Assembly: GCF_019977755.1 (NCBI RefSeq)
Contig: NZ_AP025145.1
Coordinates: 124,001-188,000 of the forward strand
From: Vibrio penaeicida
GTDB lineage: Bacteria; Pseudomonadota; Gammaproteobacteria; Enterobacterales; Vibrionaceae
DNA: 64,000 bases
Direction of reading: 5' to 3'
The position numbers and the translations under genes are program-made. Below are positions 56,952 to 64,000 of this stretch, in pieces; the first letter of the stretch is position 1; each line of letters begins with the position of its first letter. Below the pieces are notes generated by a model, which was not told the origin of the DNA, searched no databases, and saw only the letters and a program-made list of their open reading frames with translations.

Positions 56952-57488
56952 ATGCAGTGTTTGGATAAGCAAGAAGCGCTAATTAAAGACGCAGTTACAT
57001 CCTTTCAAGAGTCACCAGATGTACTGGCGGCAGTATTGGTTGGTTCGTTAGCGGGTGGAACTGGAGATAGAGTATCGGACGCTGATATCGTTGTATTTAG
57101 CACCAACAATTTTCATAAGAATAATAGCGATCAATTCGAACAGTTTGTAATAGGGAAAGAGGTTTTTTATTGTTTATCGGGTGAGCACAATGACAAAGCA
57201 TGTTTTCGCAAATATTTATTTGGTGATATGACAAGTGCTGAAATTCACATACTAGATGTATCTGAAGAATTTGAGATATGTAAACCTTATAAAATATTGT
57301 TCGATAAAAGCTCCGTAACTCCAAGTAGAATCTCGAACCAATCAGCGCCTAAACATGAGAACTTTCCGGTCTTCCCAAATGGCGATGACGGACTGATTTG
57401 GGAACTCTTTGACTGTGTTAAGTGGCTCAGCCGAGGCGATAAAGACTTAGCTAAAGGGTATCTAAAGCGCCTGGCTAAACGGCTTTAA
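56952..57488 (+). CDS. Nucleotidyltransferase-domain protein
   Basis: A 178 aa protein with the minimal nucleotidyltransferase signature VLVGSLAGGTGDRVSDADIVVF (G-S, then S-D-x-D), followed by a helical C-terminus. The layout resembles streptomycin-adenylyltransferase-like or MNT-type enzymes, but there is no HEPN partner gene. It may modify a small molecule or be a non-catalytic relic; the motif itself looks intact. AGAGGT precedes the start. Last of a three-gene operon that converges on an AraC gene. Confidence 0.8.
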   Translation: MQCLDKQEALIKDAVTSFQESPDVLAAVLVGSLAGGTGDRVSDADIVVFSTNNFHKNNSDQFEQFVIGKEVFYCLSGEHNDKACFRKYLFGDMTSAEIHILDVSEEFEICKPYKILFDKSSVTPSRISNQSAPKHENFPVFPNGDDGLIWELFDCVKWLSRGDKDLAKGYLKRLAKRL

Positions 57489-57496
57489 TTAGAAAT

Positions 57497-58390
57497 TTAT
57501 TTGCGGGTAAACTGGCCCCTAAAATCGGATGGGGTCATTTGCTTCTTCTCTTTAAATTGGCGGTTAAAGTTAGACAAGTTATTGAATCCCGAGCGCTCTG
57601 CTACGAGTGATACCGGAATATCGGAATTGACTAACAATTCGCACGCCTTACCTATTCGAAATTTCTTTAAATGCTCCGAAAAGCTTTCTTTGAAATGCTT
57701 TTCAAATAACCGATAAGCGGAGCTTTCACTCATGTGAAGCGTTTTGCAAAAGTCGCTGATTTTTATAGGTTCATGGTAGTGGCTTTCAATGAATTGCCTT
57801 GCAGATTCAACTCGGCTAAAGCTTTCATCCGGCTGTATGGCTTGTTCGATGCCATAACTTGACGACGATAGTGACGAAGCCGTTTTATCATCCGCTAGCT
57901 GCGTTAATGCATCAATCACATTAAGAAGTTGCTGGTGGGCAGAAAGTACTCGGTGGTCTTTCATTTTGTGAAACAGTACTTCCCCCATTTCTTTAGAGAA
58001 TTCAAGACCATGATAAGAGCGGTGAAGCATGGGTTTGATATGAGCGAGCTCTGGTGCGGCTTTGATCAAATTGTCTATCCAGCTTTGAGTGAACCACAAA
58101 ATTAAAGTGTTATGTGGTTGAGAGGCATGCGCAAACGAACGCCCCGAAAGCATATGAGGTAAGCCAGGTCCAAAAAGGAGTAGGGTATTATGGTCGACTT
58201 TTCCAATATGATCGCCTGCAAAAAAATTGCCTTCAAAGCAATCCCCTGGGTCTCGATAAAGGACCAGTTCATATTCCACATGATAGTGCCACGCACAGGC
58301 ATAGCCCTCTTTAGGCACGTCACAGACATATTCACGGATCTTCCAATTGAAATGAGGTTTATCTCCAATGGCTTCAACAAAAGGTCTCAT
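57497..58390 (-). CDS. AraC-family transcriptional regulator
   Basis: A 297 aa regulator with a cupin sensor N-terminus (ACAWHYHVEYELVLYRDPGD; LLLFGPGLPHMLSGR) and a C-terminal AraC HTH pair (IKISDFCKTLHMSESSAYRL; VSLVAERSGFNNLSNFNRQF). The family usually senses sugars. The gene is divergent from a SetA-like sugar exporter gene across a 549-base gap holding a MITE-like repeat, so it may regulate that exporter. Confidence 0.88.
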   Translation of the reverse strand: MRPFVEAIGDKPHFNWKIREYVCDVPKEGYACAWHYHVEYELVLYRDPGDCFEGNFFAGDHIGKVDHNTLLLFGPGLPHMLSGRSFAHASQPHNTLILWFTQSWIDNLIKAAPELAHIKPMLHRSYHGLEFSKEMGEVLFHKMKDHRVLSAHQQLLNVIDALTQLADDKTASSLSSSSYGIEQAIQPDESFSRVESARQFIESHYHEPIKISDFCKTLHMSESSAYRLFEKHFKESFSEHLKKFRIGKACELLVNSDIPVSLVAERSGFNNLSNFNRQFKEKKQMTPSDFRGQFTRK

Positions 58391-58542
58391 TCGTTTTCCT
58401 TTCTAGGGCTGTTTACTTAATGACTTATATACCCATTACTGTATGAGGCTGTCAAAGTGTAATGGTATTTTGAATGAATAGTATCGACACACGACAGATT
58501 TCTACCAATCATGTGCATTATATTCAGTAGACTTATTGCACT

Positions 58543-58808
58543 TATACCCAAGTGATCTCAAGGTGCAGGATTCAGAGCCTCATATTCTGTTTCAATTCAA
58601 GGAAAAGAACGCAGCGGAATGACGAGTCCTTTCCAAGTTCTTAGACGATGAAGAGGGACAGAATATGGGCTCCCAAGGGCGAGCTTAACTGGCTTTCATA
58701 CTGCGTTATCGATTCTTGATTTAGAACCACTAGATCTTCAAATCGATGCCTTGCCTGAAAGCCAGTTAATTCTCGCTGAACCTAGCATCTTGAGGTTACT
58801 TGGGTATA
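58543..58808. repeat. Palindromic-ended intergenic repeat (MITE-like), long copy
   Basis: Starts TATACCCAAGTGATCTCAAG and ends CTTGAGGTTACTTGGGTATA. It shares GGATTCAGAGCCTCATATTC and GATTCTTGATTTAGAACCAC with the other copies. About 266 bp. It fills half of the gap 58391-58939; the remainder has no gene but should hold the promoters for the AraC and MFS genes. Confidence 0.85.
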
Positions 58809-58939
58809 CATCAGGTACGCAGAATTTGTGTTTCCTGCGCACCTAAACACTTAGAGCGGCCACTCTTTTATATTTAAACTTATTAATATCAATGTATTGT
58901 GCCTTTTGTACGTAAGGGTGCAGCAGTGAGGATCTTGCT

Positions 58940-60130
58940 ATGTGGACAAATAGAACCGCAATTCTGTTCTTGTTTACGACATTCGCGACTGGGCTTTGTG
59001 GATCATTTTTCTTTCCCTTATCTAGCCTGTTTATGGTGGAAGCGTTAAATGCTACGCCCGCAATGCTGAGTGCCTTTTTAGTGCTCTCTGTTTTCAGCTC
59101 CGTGGTGGTCTCTCAATTTATTGCTTACCGCTCAGACAGAGGGTGGAAAAGAAAACGAATACTGCTCGTTTCATTTTGTGGCTACTTAGTTACGGTGCTT
59201 GGTTTTTCGTTCATCCGCGACTATTACTTGGCGGTAGCCATCTCAGTGGTATTTGGCAGTGTGACTGGGGCGATTTATGGTCAGGCATTTGCGTTGGCAC
59301 GTGAATACGCCGATAGGCATTTAAATGATCAAGCGACGACATTTTTGTCTACCTTGAGAGCCGGAATGGCGCTGGCGTGGGTATTTGGACCGCCAATCGC
59401 TTTCATCATTAAGGCGGAATATGGATTCTCAGCGACCTTTTTGATGTCTGCGGGAATGATCGTAGTCACAATTGCCATTGTTTTCTTTTTCCTTCCTGAC
59501 GGGGAAATGAAAGAAGAAAAAGTAGAAGATGCACCCACTGCAATTCCTTGGTATCAGAGAGCATCGGTTGTGTTGTTTTGCTTATCCATGCTGATGACTT
59601 TTTTTGCTAATGGCTTGTACTTAACAGCGATGCCTTTGTATATCACCAAAGAATTAGGGTTAAGTGAAAGCTTGCCAGGTACTTTTTTGGGTATTGCAGC
59701 ACTTTGTGAGATCCCAATTATGCTTGCTGCTGGTTGGTTGGCAGCGAAATATGGTGGGAACCGAGTCGTTGGGGTTGCCTTGGTTTGTGGCATGGTGTTC
59801 TTCATTGGCATTATTAAAGCAACAGAAGTATGGCAACTGATCGCTATGCAGATCTGCAATGGCATATTCGTTGGGATTACCGCCTCATTGGGTATGGTCA
59901 TTTTACAAGACATGATGAAAGACCAGCTTGGTGTTGCATCCACATTATTCTCAAACGTGCTGCAAGGAAGTACGCTGTTGGCGAGCATCTCCATTGGCAT
60001 CGTTGGCGGAATGTACAACTATTACAGCACGTTTTATTTAAGCTTAGGTGGAACCGTATTAGGGCTGGTTTTCTTGGCTATGGCTGCGCTAAGAAATCGC
60101 AGCACCTGTGGTATTGCCCCCGCTTATTGA
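58940..60130 (+). CDS. MFS transporter, SetA-like sugar efflux family
   Basis: A 396 aa permease with twelve predicted helices. The start (MWTNRTAILFLFTTFATGLC) and FLVLSVFSSVVVSQFIAYRSDRG (motif A region of MFS) recall SetA/SetB sugar exporters. FGSVTGAIYGQAFALAREYAD and TLRAGMALAWVFGPPIAF also fit that group. It should expel sugars or analogues across the inner membrane using the proton gradient. An AraC-type gene is divergent upstream. The gene end overlaps the convergent HEAT-repeat gene by seven bases. Confidence 0.88.
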   Translation: MWTNRTAILFLFTTFATGLCGSFFFPLSSLFMVEALNATPAMLSAFLVLSVFSSVVVSQFIAYRSDRGWKRKRILLVSFCGYLVTVLGFSFIRDYYLAVAISVVFGSVTGAIYGQAFALAREYADRHLNDQATTFLSTLRAGMALAWVFGPPIAFIIKAEYGFSATFLMSAGMIVVTIAIVFFFLPDGEMKEEKVEDAPTAIPWYQRASVVLFCLSMLMTFFANGLYLTAMPLYITKELGLSESLPGTFLGIAALCEIPIMLAAGWLAAKYGGNRVVGVALVCGMVFFIGIIKATEVWQLIAMQICNGIFVGITASLGMVILQDMMKDQLGVASTLFSNVLQGSTLLASISIGIVGGMYNYYSTFYLSLGGTVLGLVFLAMAALRNRSTCGIAPAY

Positions 60131-61869
60131 TTGAGTAAGCTGGCGAGCTTTTGTCTTGTGGACTCAGACAGCTCTGCTTCTTTATACAGTGCTTCTGCGA
60201 CCGCCTGATTTTCCGGCGTATTTTGGGAACCCGACATCAGATATTCAAATAGCATCTCTTTTGTCGGTGTCGGAATGTCGCCACTCATAATCCGCTTACG
60301 AAGTTGGTGCTGATAATTTGAATCAAAAGGCAGCAAGTCTGGTGTAGACAAACGTGCGTTCACTATTTCTCGCACTACATTTGGATTGCTGTCTTTTATG
60401 GCTTGCTCACGAAGTGCTTGCTTCATCTCAGGGTTTCTGGCTAATACCCTCGCAGCCACCATCCTTTCATCAAAATGCTCGCTTTTTAAATAATTGGATA
60501 CTTGGCTATCAAGTGCGCGATCGTCTAGGTTATCAATGGAAACCAAAGTGAGATAAGAAGCCTCCTCTGACTGCAAGTTTTTACTTAGATATTGGGAGAC
60601 GTCACTGCGTAAAGACTCGGATTGGCTTCCTAAAATGCCAATGTTGAGCAAGGCCGTTTCAGATATGATTTGATTGCTGTTGTCGCTGGCTGCTTCCAAC
60701 GCTTGCAGAGCATGAATTGAATTCACATCCCCCATTTTGGATATCGACATAATGGCGCGTAGCCGGTTTTCTTCATCTAATGAATTGTCTTCTATCAATT
60801 GTGAGAGGATATATTCCCCTTCAGGGCTTTGTGAGCGTTCCAGCGCAAAGATTAAAAGCGATTGTTGGTCGTCCGTTAAGTTTTGGTTCTGAAGCCAATC
60901 TTTCACTGTGTTAAAACCCTGACCAGCCAGATAAGCGCCAATAAGATGGGCGCTGTCTAGGTTGGGGGAACCTGCATACAATTCGAATTGTTCCACAAAG
61001 TTGTCTTCATTCACTGCCTCGTTATTGCTGGCAGTAGCCACGTCTAACCCTTTTAAATGTTGATTAACGTTACTTGCGTATTGGTTCATTGACCAATTGA
61101 GCGCTGTTGTGCTTTTTAGCGGTGAAATATTGGTCTGTTGAACAACAGTCAGTTTTTGGTTCTCATAATCGACGGTTCGTGTGTGGGTATGCGCTAATGT
61201 TTGCGGGAAGCCAGCAGTATCGTGAGTTAACTTCCATCTATCTTGCTGTTCGATTACCTGATAACTCTGTGAGTCGGATACAGCCCCAAGCCAGTCTCGC
61301 TCTAAGCTAGATTCATCTTGTCGGGCGAAGTAAAAACGGTGTTTTCCATCTGCTAGGGCGAGTGTTTTACTCCCCGAAAAGTAAGAGAACTGAGTCAGTG
61401 TGGTATTGATAATGGTCAGCGGGTGAGAAGCGTTTAGCCCTAGTAAATCTACGTTTTCAAACGACCCCTGAGAAAATTGAGCGGTAAACGTTAGGCGCTT
61501 AGGGCGATCTTCCCCTTGTGGATCGGCTGCCCATTGAATGTTGTATATTTGTCCTAGGTACACATTTGGCTGATCGTCTGTCGGTTTCAAAGCCATATTG
61601 AATCTATACGTCATTTCACCCAATTGCGTTTTTGGGTTACTCATGGTCGTTGTGAGAGCCACACGATAGCGATATACAGGATCGGATTCTTTCTCTTCTG
61701 CACTTTTGGCAATGGTTGAGATGGAAGCCGGTTCGCTGTTTTTCTCGGGCGTATAAACTGGAATACTCTCGGAGTTATCTTGCGTTTCAGGTTCTTCCTG
61801 AAATACAAATACTGATGCGCCTACAGCCGCAACAATACCCAGAGATAGCAATAAAATTACCCGTTTCAT
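60124..61869 (-). CDS. Exported HEAT-repeat protein, uncharacterised
   Basis: A 581 aa protein from the ATG at 61869 (GGGGAGA upstream); the longer frame to 61908 would hide the N-terminal membrane segment. MKRVILLLSLGIVAAVGASVFVF is a signal anchor or uncleaved signal. Residues about 45-260 look beta-rich; from about 270 to 560 are HEAT/ARM-like helical repeats (EENRLRAIMSISKMGDVNSI; DERMVAARVLARNPEMKQAL). A beta-rich front and helical back is reminiscent of vitellogenin-type lipid-transfer proteins, but I cannot show homology. It follows the secreted-protein gene by 80 bases on the same strand, with a hairpin between. Confidence 0.7.
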   Translation of the reverse strand: MKRVILLLSLGIVAAVGASVFVFQEEPETQDNSESIPVYTPEKNSEPASISTIAKSAEEKESDPVYRYRVALTTTMSNPKTQLGEMTYRFNMALKPTDDQPNVYLGQIYNIQWAADPQGEDRPKRLTFTAQFSQGSFENVDLLGLNASHPLTIINTTLTQFSYFSGSKTLALADGKHRFYFARQDESSLERDWLGAVSDSQSYQVIEQQDRWKLTHDTAGFPQTLAHTHTRTVDYENQKLTVVQQTNISPLKSTTALNWSMNQYASNVNQHLKGLDVATASNNEAVNEDNFVEQFELYAGSPNLDSAHLIGAYLAGQGFNTVKDWLQNQNLTDDQQSLLIFALERSQSPEGEYILSQLIEDNSLDEENRLRAIMSISKMGDVNSIHALQALEAASDNSNQIISETALLNIGILGSQSESLRSDVSQYLSKNLQSEEASYLTLVSIDNLDDRALDSQVSNYLKSEHFDERMVAARVLARNPEMKQALREQAIKDSNPNVVREIVNARLSTPDLLPFDSNYQHQLRKRIMSGDIPTPTKEMLFEYLMSGSQNTPENQAVAEALYKEAELSESTRQKLASLLNQ

Positions 61870-61911
61870 GTCTCCCCCCTCAATCGATGTATCACTTAAT
61901 TTCACCATACC

Positions 61912-61940
61912 AAAAGGGAACGAGCGGTGTGCTCGCTCCC
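61912..61940 (-). terminator. Hairpin between secreted-protein and HEAT-repeat genes
   Basis: GGGAACGAGC pairs with GCTCGCTCCC; on the minus strand it is followed by a T run (TTTT). It probably ends or attenuates the upstream secreted-protein transcript. Confidence 0.75.
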
Positions 61941-61950
61941 GCTTTGAGTC

Positions 61951-62922
61951 TTATATATACTTAGTCTTATCGTAAATAGTGTGACTGAATTCCCATATTG
62001 GAGACCAGCTGATGAGCGTTGTCTCTGCATTAAGAATGTTCCAAATACCAAACAATTTCACCTGACAGTACAACCCTATGTTTCCACTCCCGCCTTTCGC
62101 ACTGGCATCCCATTTAAGCCGAGTGTAGTACTGAAAATCCGTCGAGCTTCCTTCTTTGTAGGTTACGCCAGCCTCTGCATGCGCTTTTGTGCCAACATTC
62201 ACTAGATTGATCGCACCTTTAACGCCTTTTTCTATAGTTTTGACGCCAAAATTCAGCATGGCATAGCCTTTGGCTGTCGCATCACCCGCTACAAATGGGC
62301 GAACAGACGCGTAAACAAAGTCTGGTCGACGTTGCCCATTTACTTCGATTGGCGTGTTTGGTTTGTCAAAGCCTCCCACTTCCAAGCCTGCGGCGAAATC
62401 TGCTCCTGTTTTCAATACAGCACCAATTTTTACGCCTAGCTTGAATACGCCGGCTGGATCGATTGGAACTTCAGGAATCGGTACTTCAGGAGCGGCAATC
62501 GTGTGAGAAAACGTGCGTTTTATGTCTGCCTTTAATAGAGCGTTACATGTAGGGCTAATAGAAAGAGGGGTGGTCGCATTCACGGTTAGAGACAGATGCA
62601 GCCCACGCACGCAGTTGAGTTCTTGGGGGTTAAACGACAGGTTAGTATTTCCAAAGACGGTTCCAATTTTCGTATTATGTGGACCTACATTTACCGTGAA
62701 CTTGTTGTCTGTGTTTCCTAGTATTTTCCCTCCCGTATAAGTCACATAACCAGAGGCATGCCGCGTTTGTTGGAACCGACCTACAACGTTATGTACGTTT
62801 GCTGAGTGTTTTTTGTTTAAAACGGTTCCAGCATTAACAGTGCCAGCGTAGGCAGGGAGAGAAAATATCCCTATTGCCAAGGTACTGCAGACAGCCAATG
62901 CCATATTTGAGGCTTTCTTCAT
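61951..62922 (-). CDS. Secreted protein of unknown function
   Basis: A 323 aa exported protein from the ATG at 62922 (AAGGAT upstream); starting at 62961 would add 13 residues before the signal. Signal peptide KKASNMALAVCSTLAIGIFSLPAYA. The mature chain is beta-rich with many Gly, Thr and Val, and four Cys in two pairs (LNCVRG, SPTCNALL; later LYCQVKLFG). PEVPIPEVPIDPAG is a Pro-rich linker near the middle. No enzyme motif or membrane barrel end signature was recognised. It is upstream of the HEAT-repeat exported protein, suggesting a joint envelope or extracellular role. Confidence 0.7.
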   Translation of the reverse strand: MKKASNMALAVCSTLAIGIFSLPAYAGTVNAGTVLNKKHSANVHNVVGRFQQTRHASGYVTYTGGKILGNTDNKFTVNVGPHNTKIGTVFGNTNLSFNPQELNCVRGLHLSLTVNATTPLSISPTCNALLKADIKRTFSHTIAAPEVPIPEVPIDPAGVFKLGVKIGAVLKTGADFAAGLEVGGFDKPNTPIEVNGQRRPDFVYASVRPFVAGDATAKGYAMLNFGVKTIEKGVKGAINLVNVGTKAHAEAGVTYKEGSSTDFQYYTRLKWDASAKGGSGNIGLYCQVKLFGIWNILNAETTLISWSPIWEFSHTIYDKTKYI

Positions 62923-63627
62923 TGTCTTATCCTTAATATTAATCCTGTAAGCTAAAGTCAAGCGACCAATGTTTGAATAACAATAAAGGTGTAAATATTC
63001 TAAATTGAAAACTGCATTTCAAACACCCATTTAACCTAGTCAGATTTATATTACAGTCAATAGGTAGCTAACTTATTGTTTATTATGATTAAGATAATAA
63101 GCCTATATTTCAAATGGTATTTTATTTTGTTGATTATAAAGGGATTTAATTGATTTTCTTCGAAAATTAATTGACTGATTACATTTCAACTAATGTGAGT
63201 AAAATCAAATAAAAAATATATATTATTAATTATTCTCATCTTGTTTTTGTTTATTAGCTTTACCTGTATTTCATTACGTTAATGTTGAAGTTAATAAAGT
63301 GTTTAGTAATGGTAAATAATAAATAACTTCGTTATGCATTCTATTGTTTATTCTTTAATGGATATTATGTTTCTATTTAATGTGACTTTAATCCAATATA
63401 TTAATATTAAATCAGTGCAAATCTCTTATAACATTGAAATTATAGTGGCTTTATTTCCTCTAAGATTTTTCAAATTTGAATTTTCTTTATAAGTTAAATG
63501 ATTTTGATATATGTAGGAGTGAATGAAATCTGTGCCTTGACGATATTACTTTGATTTTTATGGAAATCTATTTGATGATTAGCCACCAAGTAAATAGTCT
63601 TGAGTTTCTAAGGAGAATGCTTAAAAA
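62923..63627. other. AT-rich intergenic region
   Basis: About 700 bases between divergent genes. Very A+T rich with no open frame I would support. Promoters for both neighbours must lie here. AAGGAG at 63610-63615 is the ribosome site of the next gene. Confidence 0.5.
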
Positions 63628-64000
63628 ATGCGCGTATTAGTTTCAGGTGCTAATGGGTATCTTGGTCGGCATGTCGTTCGTTATATGGAGTCCCTTGGAC
63701 ATAGCGTGTTCCGATACTTAAGAAAAGGTCAGTCTCATCACGATGGAGTGCACTCGTCGGATGCGTCTTTTTACCACACTTTCGATTTGGTGGTGAATTG
63801 CGCAAGACCTCATTGGTCTGAGTATTCACCGCATGATATCGCCCTTATTGAGCAAGACTCGCTGGCAATACTCAATAAATTCTGTAAAGCCGAAGGTGTA
63901 AAAATTCATACTTCTGGTGTTTGGCTTTTCGGACATGCAAATGAACAGGAATTGAAAGAAAGTATTCTCAAGCCCTTTGATATCGTAAAGCCAGATAAGA
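63628..64000 (+). CDS. NAD-dependent epimerase/dehydratase family protein (partial)
   Basis: The frame opens at the ATG at 63628 and runs off the window end, with at least 124 codons and no stop. It begins MRVLVSGANGYLGRHVVRYM, the GxxGxxG Rossmann start of extended short-chain dehydrogenases (sugar-nucleotide epimerases, dehydratases). A Thr/Ser in HTSGVWLFG occupies the expected active-site strand. Substrate unknown; many such genes open polysaccharide clusters, which could follow beyond the window. AAGGAG lies 12 bases upstream. Confidence 0.85.
   Translation, partial: MRVLVSGANGYLGRHVVRYMESLGHSVFRYLRKGQSHHDGVHSSDASFYHTFDLVVNCARPHWSEYSPHDIALIEQDSLAILNKFCKAEGVKIHTSGVWLFGHANEQELKESILKPFDIVKPDK

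Overview
The window looks like a chromosomal segment of a Vibrio or a close relative in the Vibrionaceae. The evidence is a PrtV-type M6 metalloprotease of the V. cholerae length, a VC1184-type class V aminotransferase, a RyhB small RNA with the conserved core, and four copies of a roughly 150-285 bp palindromic-ended repeat in intergenic gaps. Nothing suggests a plasmid or an intact prophage.

Accessory left part (1-22 kb). A Sec-exported SpvB/RHS giant protein (2569 aa) ends in a pretoxin-HINT domain and a GIY-YIG nuclease-like tip. Its stop codon overlaps the TTG start of a leucine-rich-repeat protein that is the likely immunity gene. A diverged direct repeat of about 110 bp flanks this locus. 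Next come a small membrane protein with a partial duplicate and then eight tandem genes for divergent secreted proteins of about 110 aa. These share a signal peptide, two flanking cysteines and a central helix motif. They converge on two tandem prtV-like protease genes. The first keeps the zinc site HEYAHDLGLPD; in the second every ligand position is replaced, making a full-length predicted pseudoenzyme. A class V aminotransferase/2OG-Fe dioxygenase gene pair follows.

Middle (22-35 kb). Mostly housekeeping or regulatory genes: a PilZ protein, YqhD-type aldehyde reductase, a LysR regulator, a GGDEF protein, an orphan double-ATPase ABC protein behind a probable Fur-regulated gene, a LuxR-type regulator, a TctCBA tricarboxylate-type transporter and a universal stress protein.

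Catabolic island (35-49 kb). A nearly complete 4-hydroxyphenylacetate (homoprotocatechuate) pathway. hpaC plus an Acinetobacter C2-type oxygenase hydroxylate 4-HPA. HpaD opens the ring; HpaE, HpaF, the split HpaG1/HpaG2, HpaH and HpaI carry the product to pyruvate and succinic semialdehyde; a GabD-type dehydrogenase gives succinate. HpaA, with an unusual pentapeptide-repeat N-terminus, is the likely activator. A PuuB-like flavin oxidase, a cupin protein and a second aldehyde dehydrogenase lie in the same block and may feed aromatic amines into it.

Right part (49-64 kb). An iron-regulated RyhB sRNA gene with two Fur boxes, a Phd/ParE-type toxin-antitoxin pair, a Lon-family protease, an LRR lipoprotein, a small operon (NIF3-like, D-2-hydroxyacid dehydrogenase, nucleotidyltransferase), an AraC regulator and SetA-like MFS exporter, a HEAT-repeat exported protein next to an uncharacterised secreted protein, and the start of an NAD-dependent epimerase that runs off the window end.
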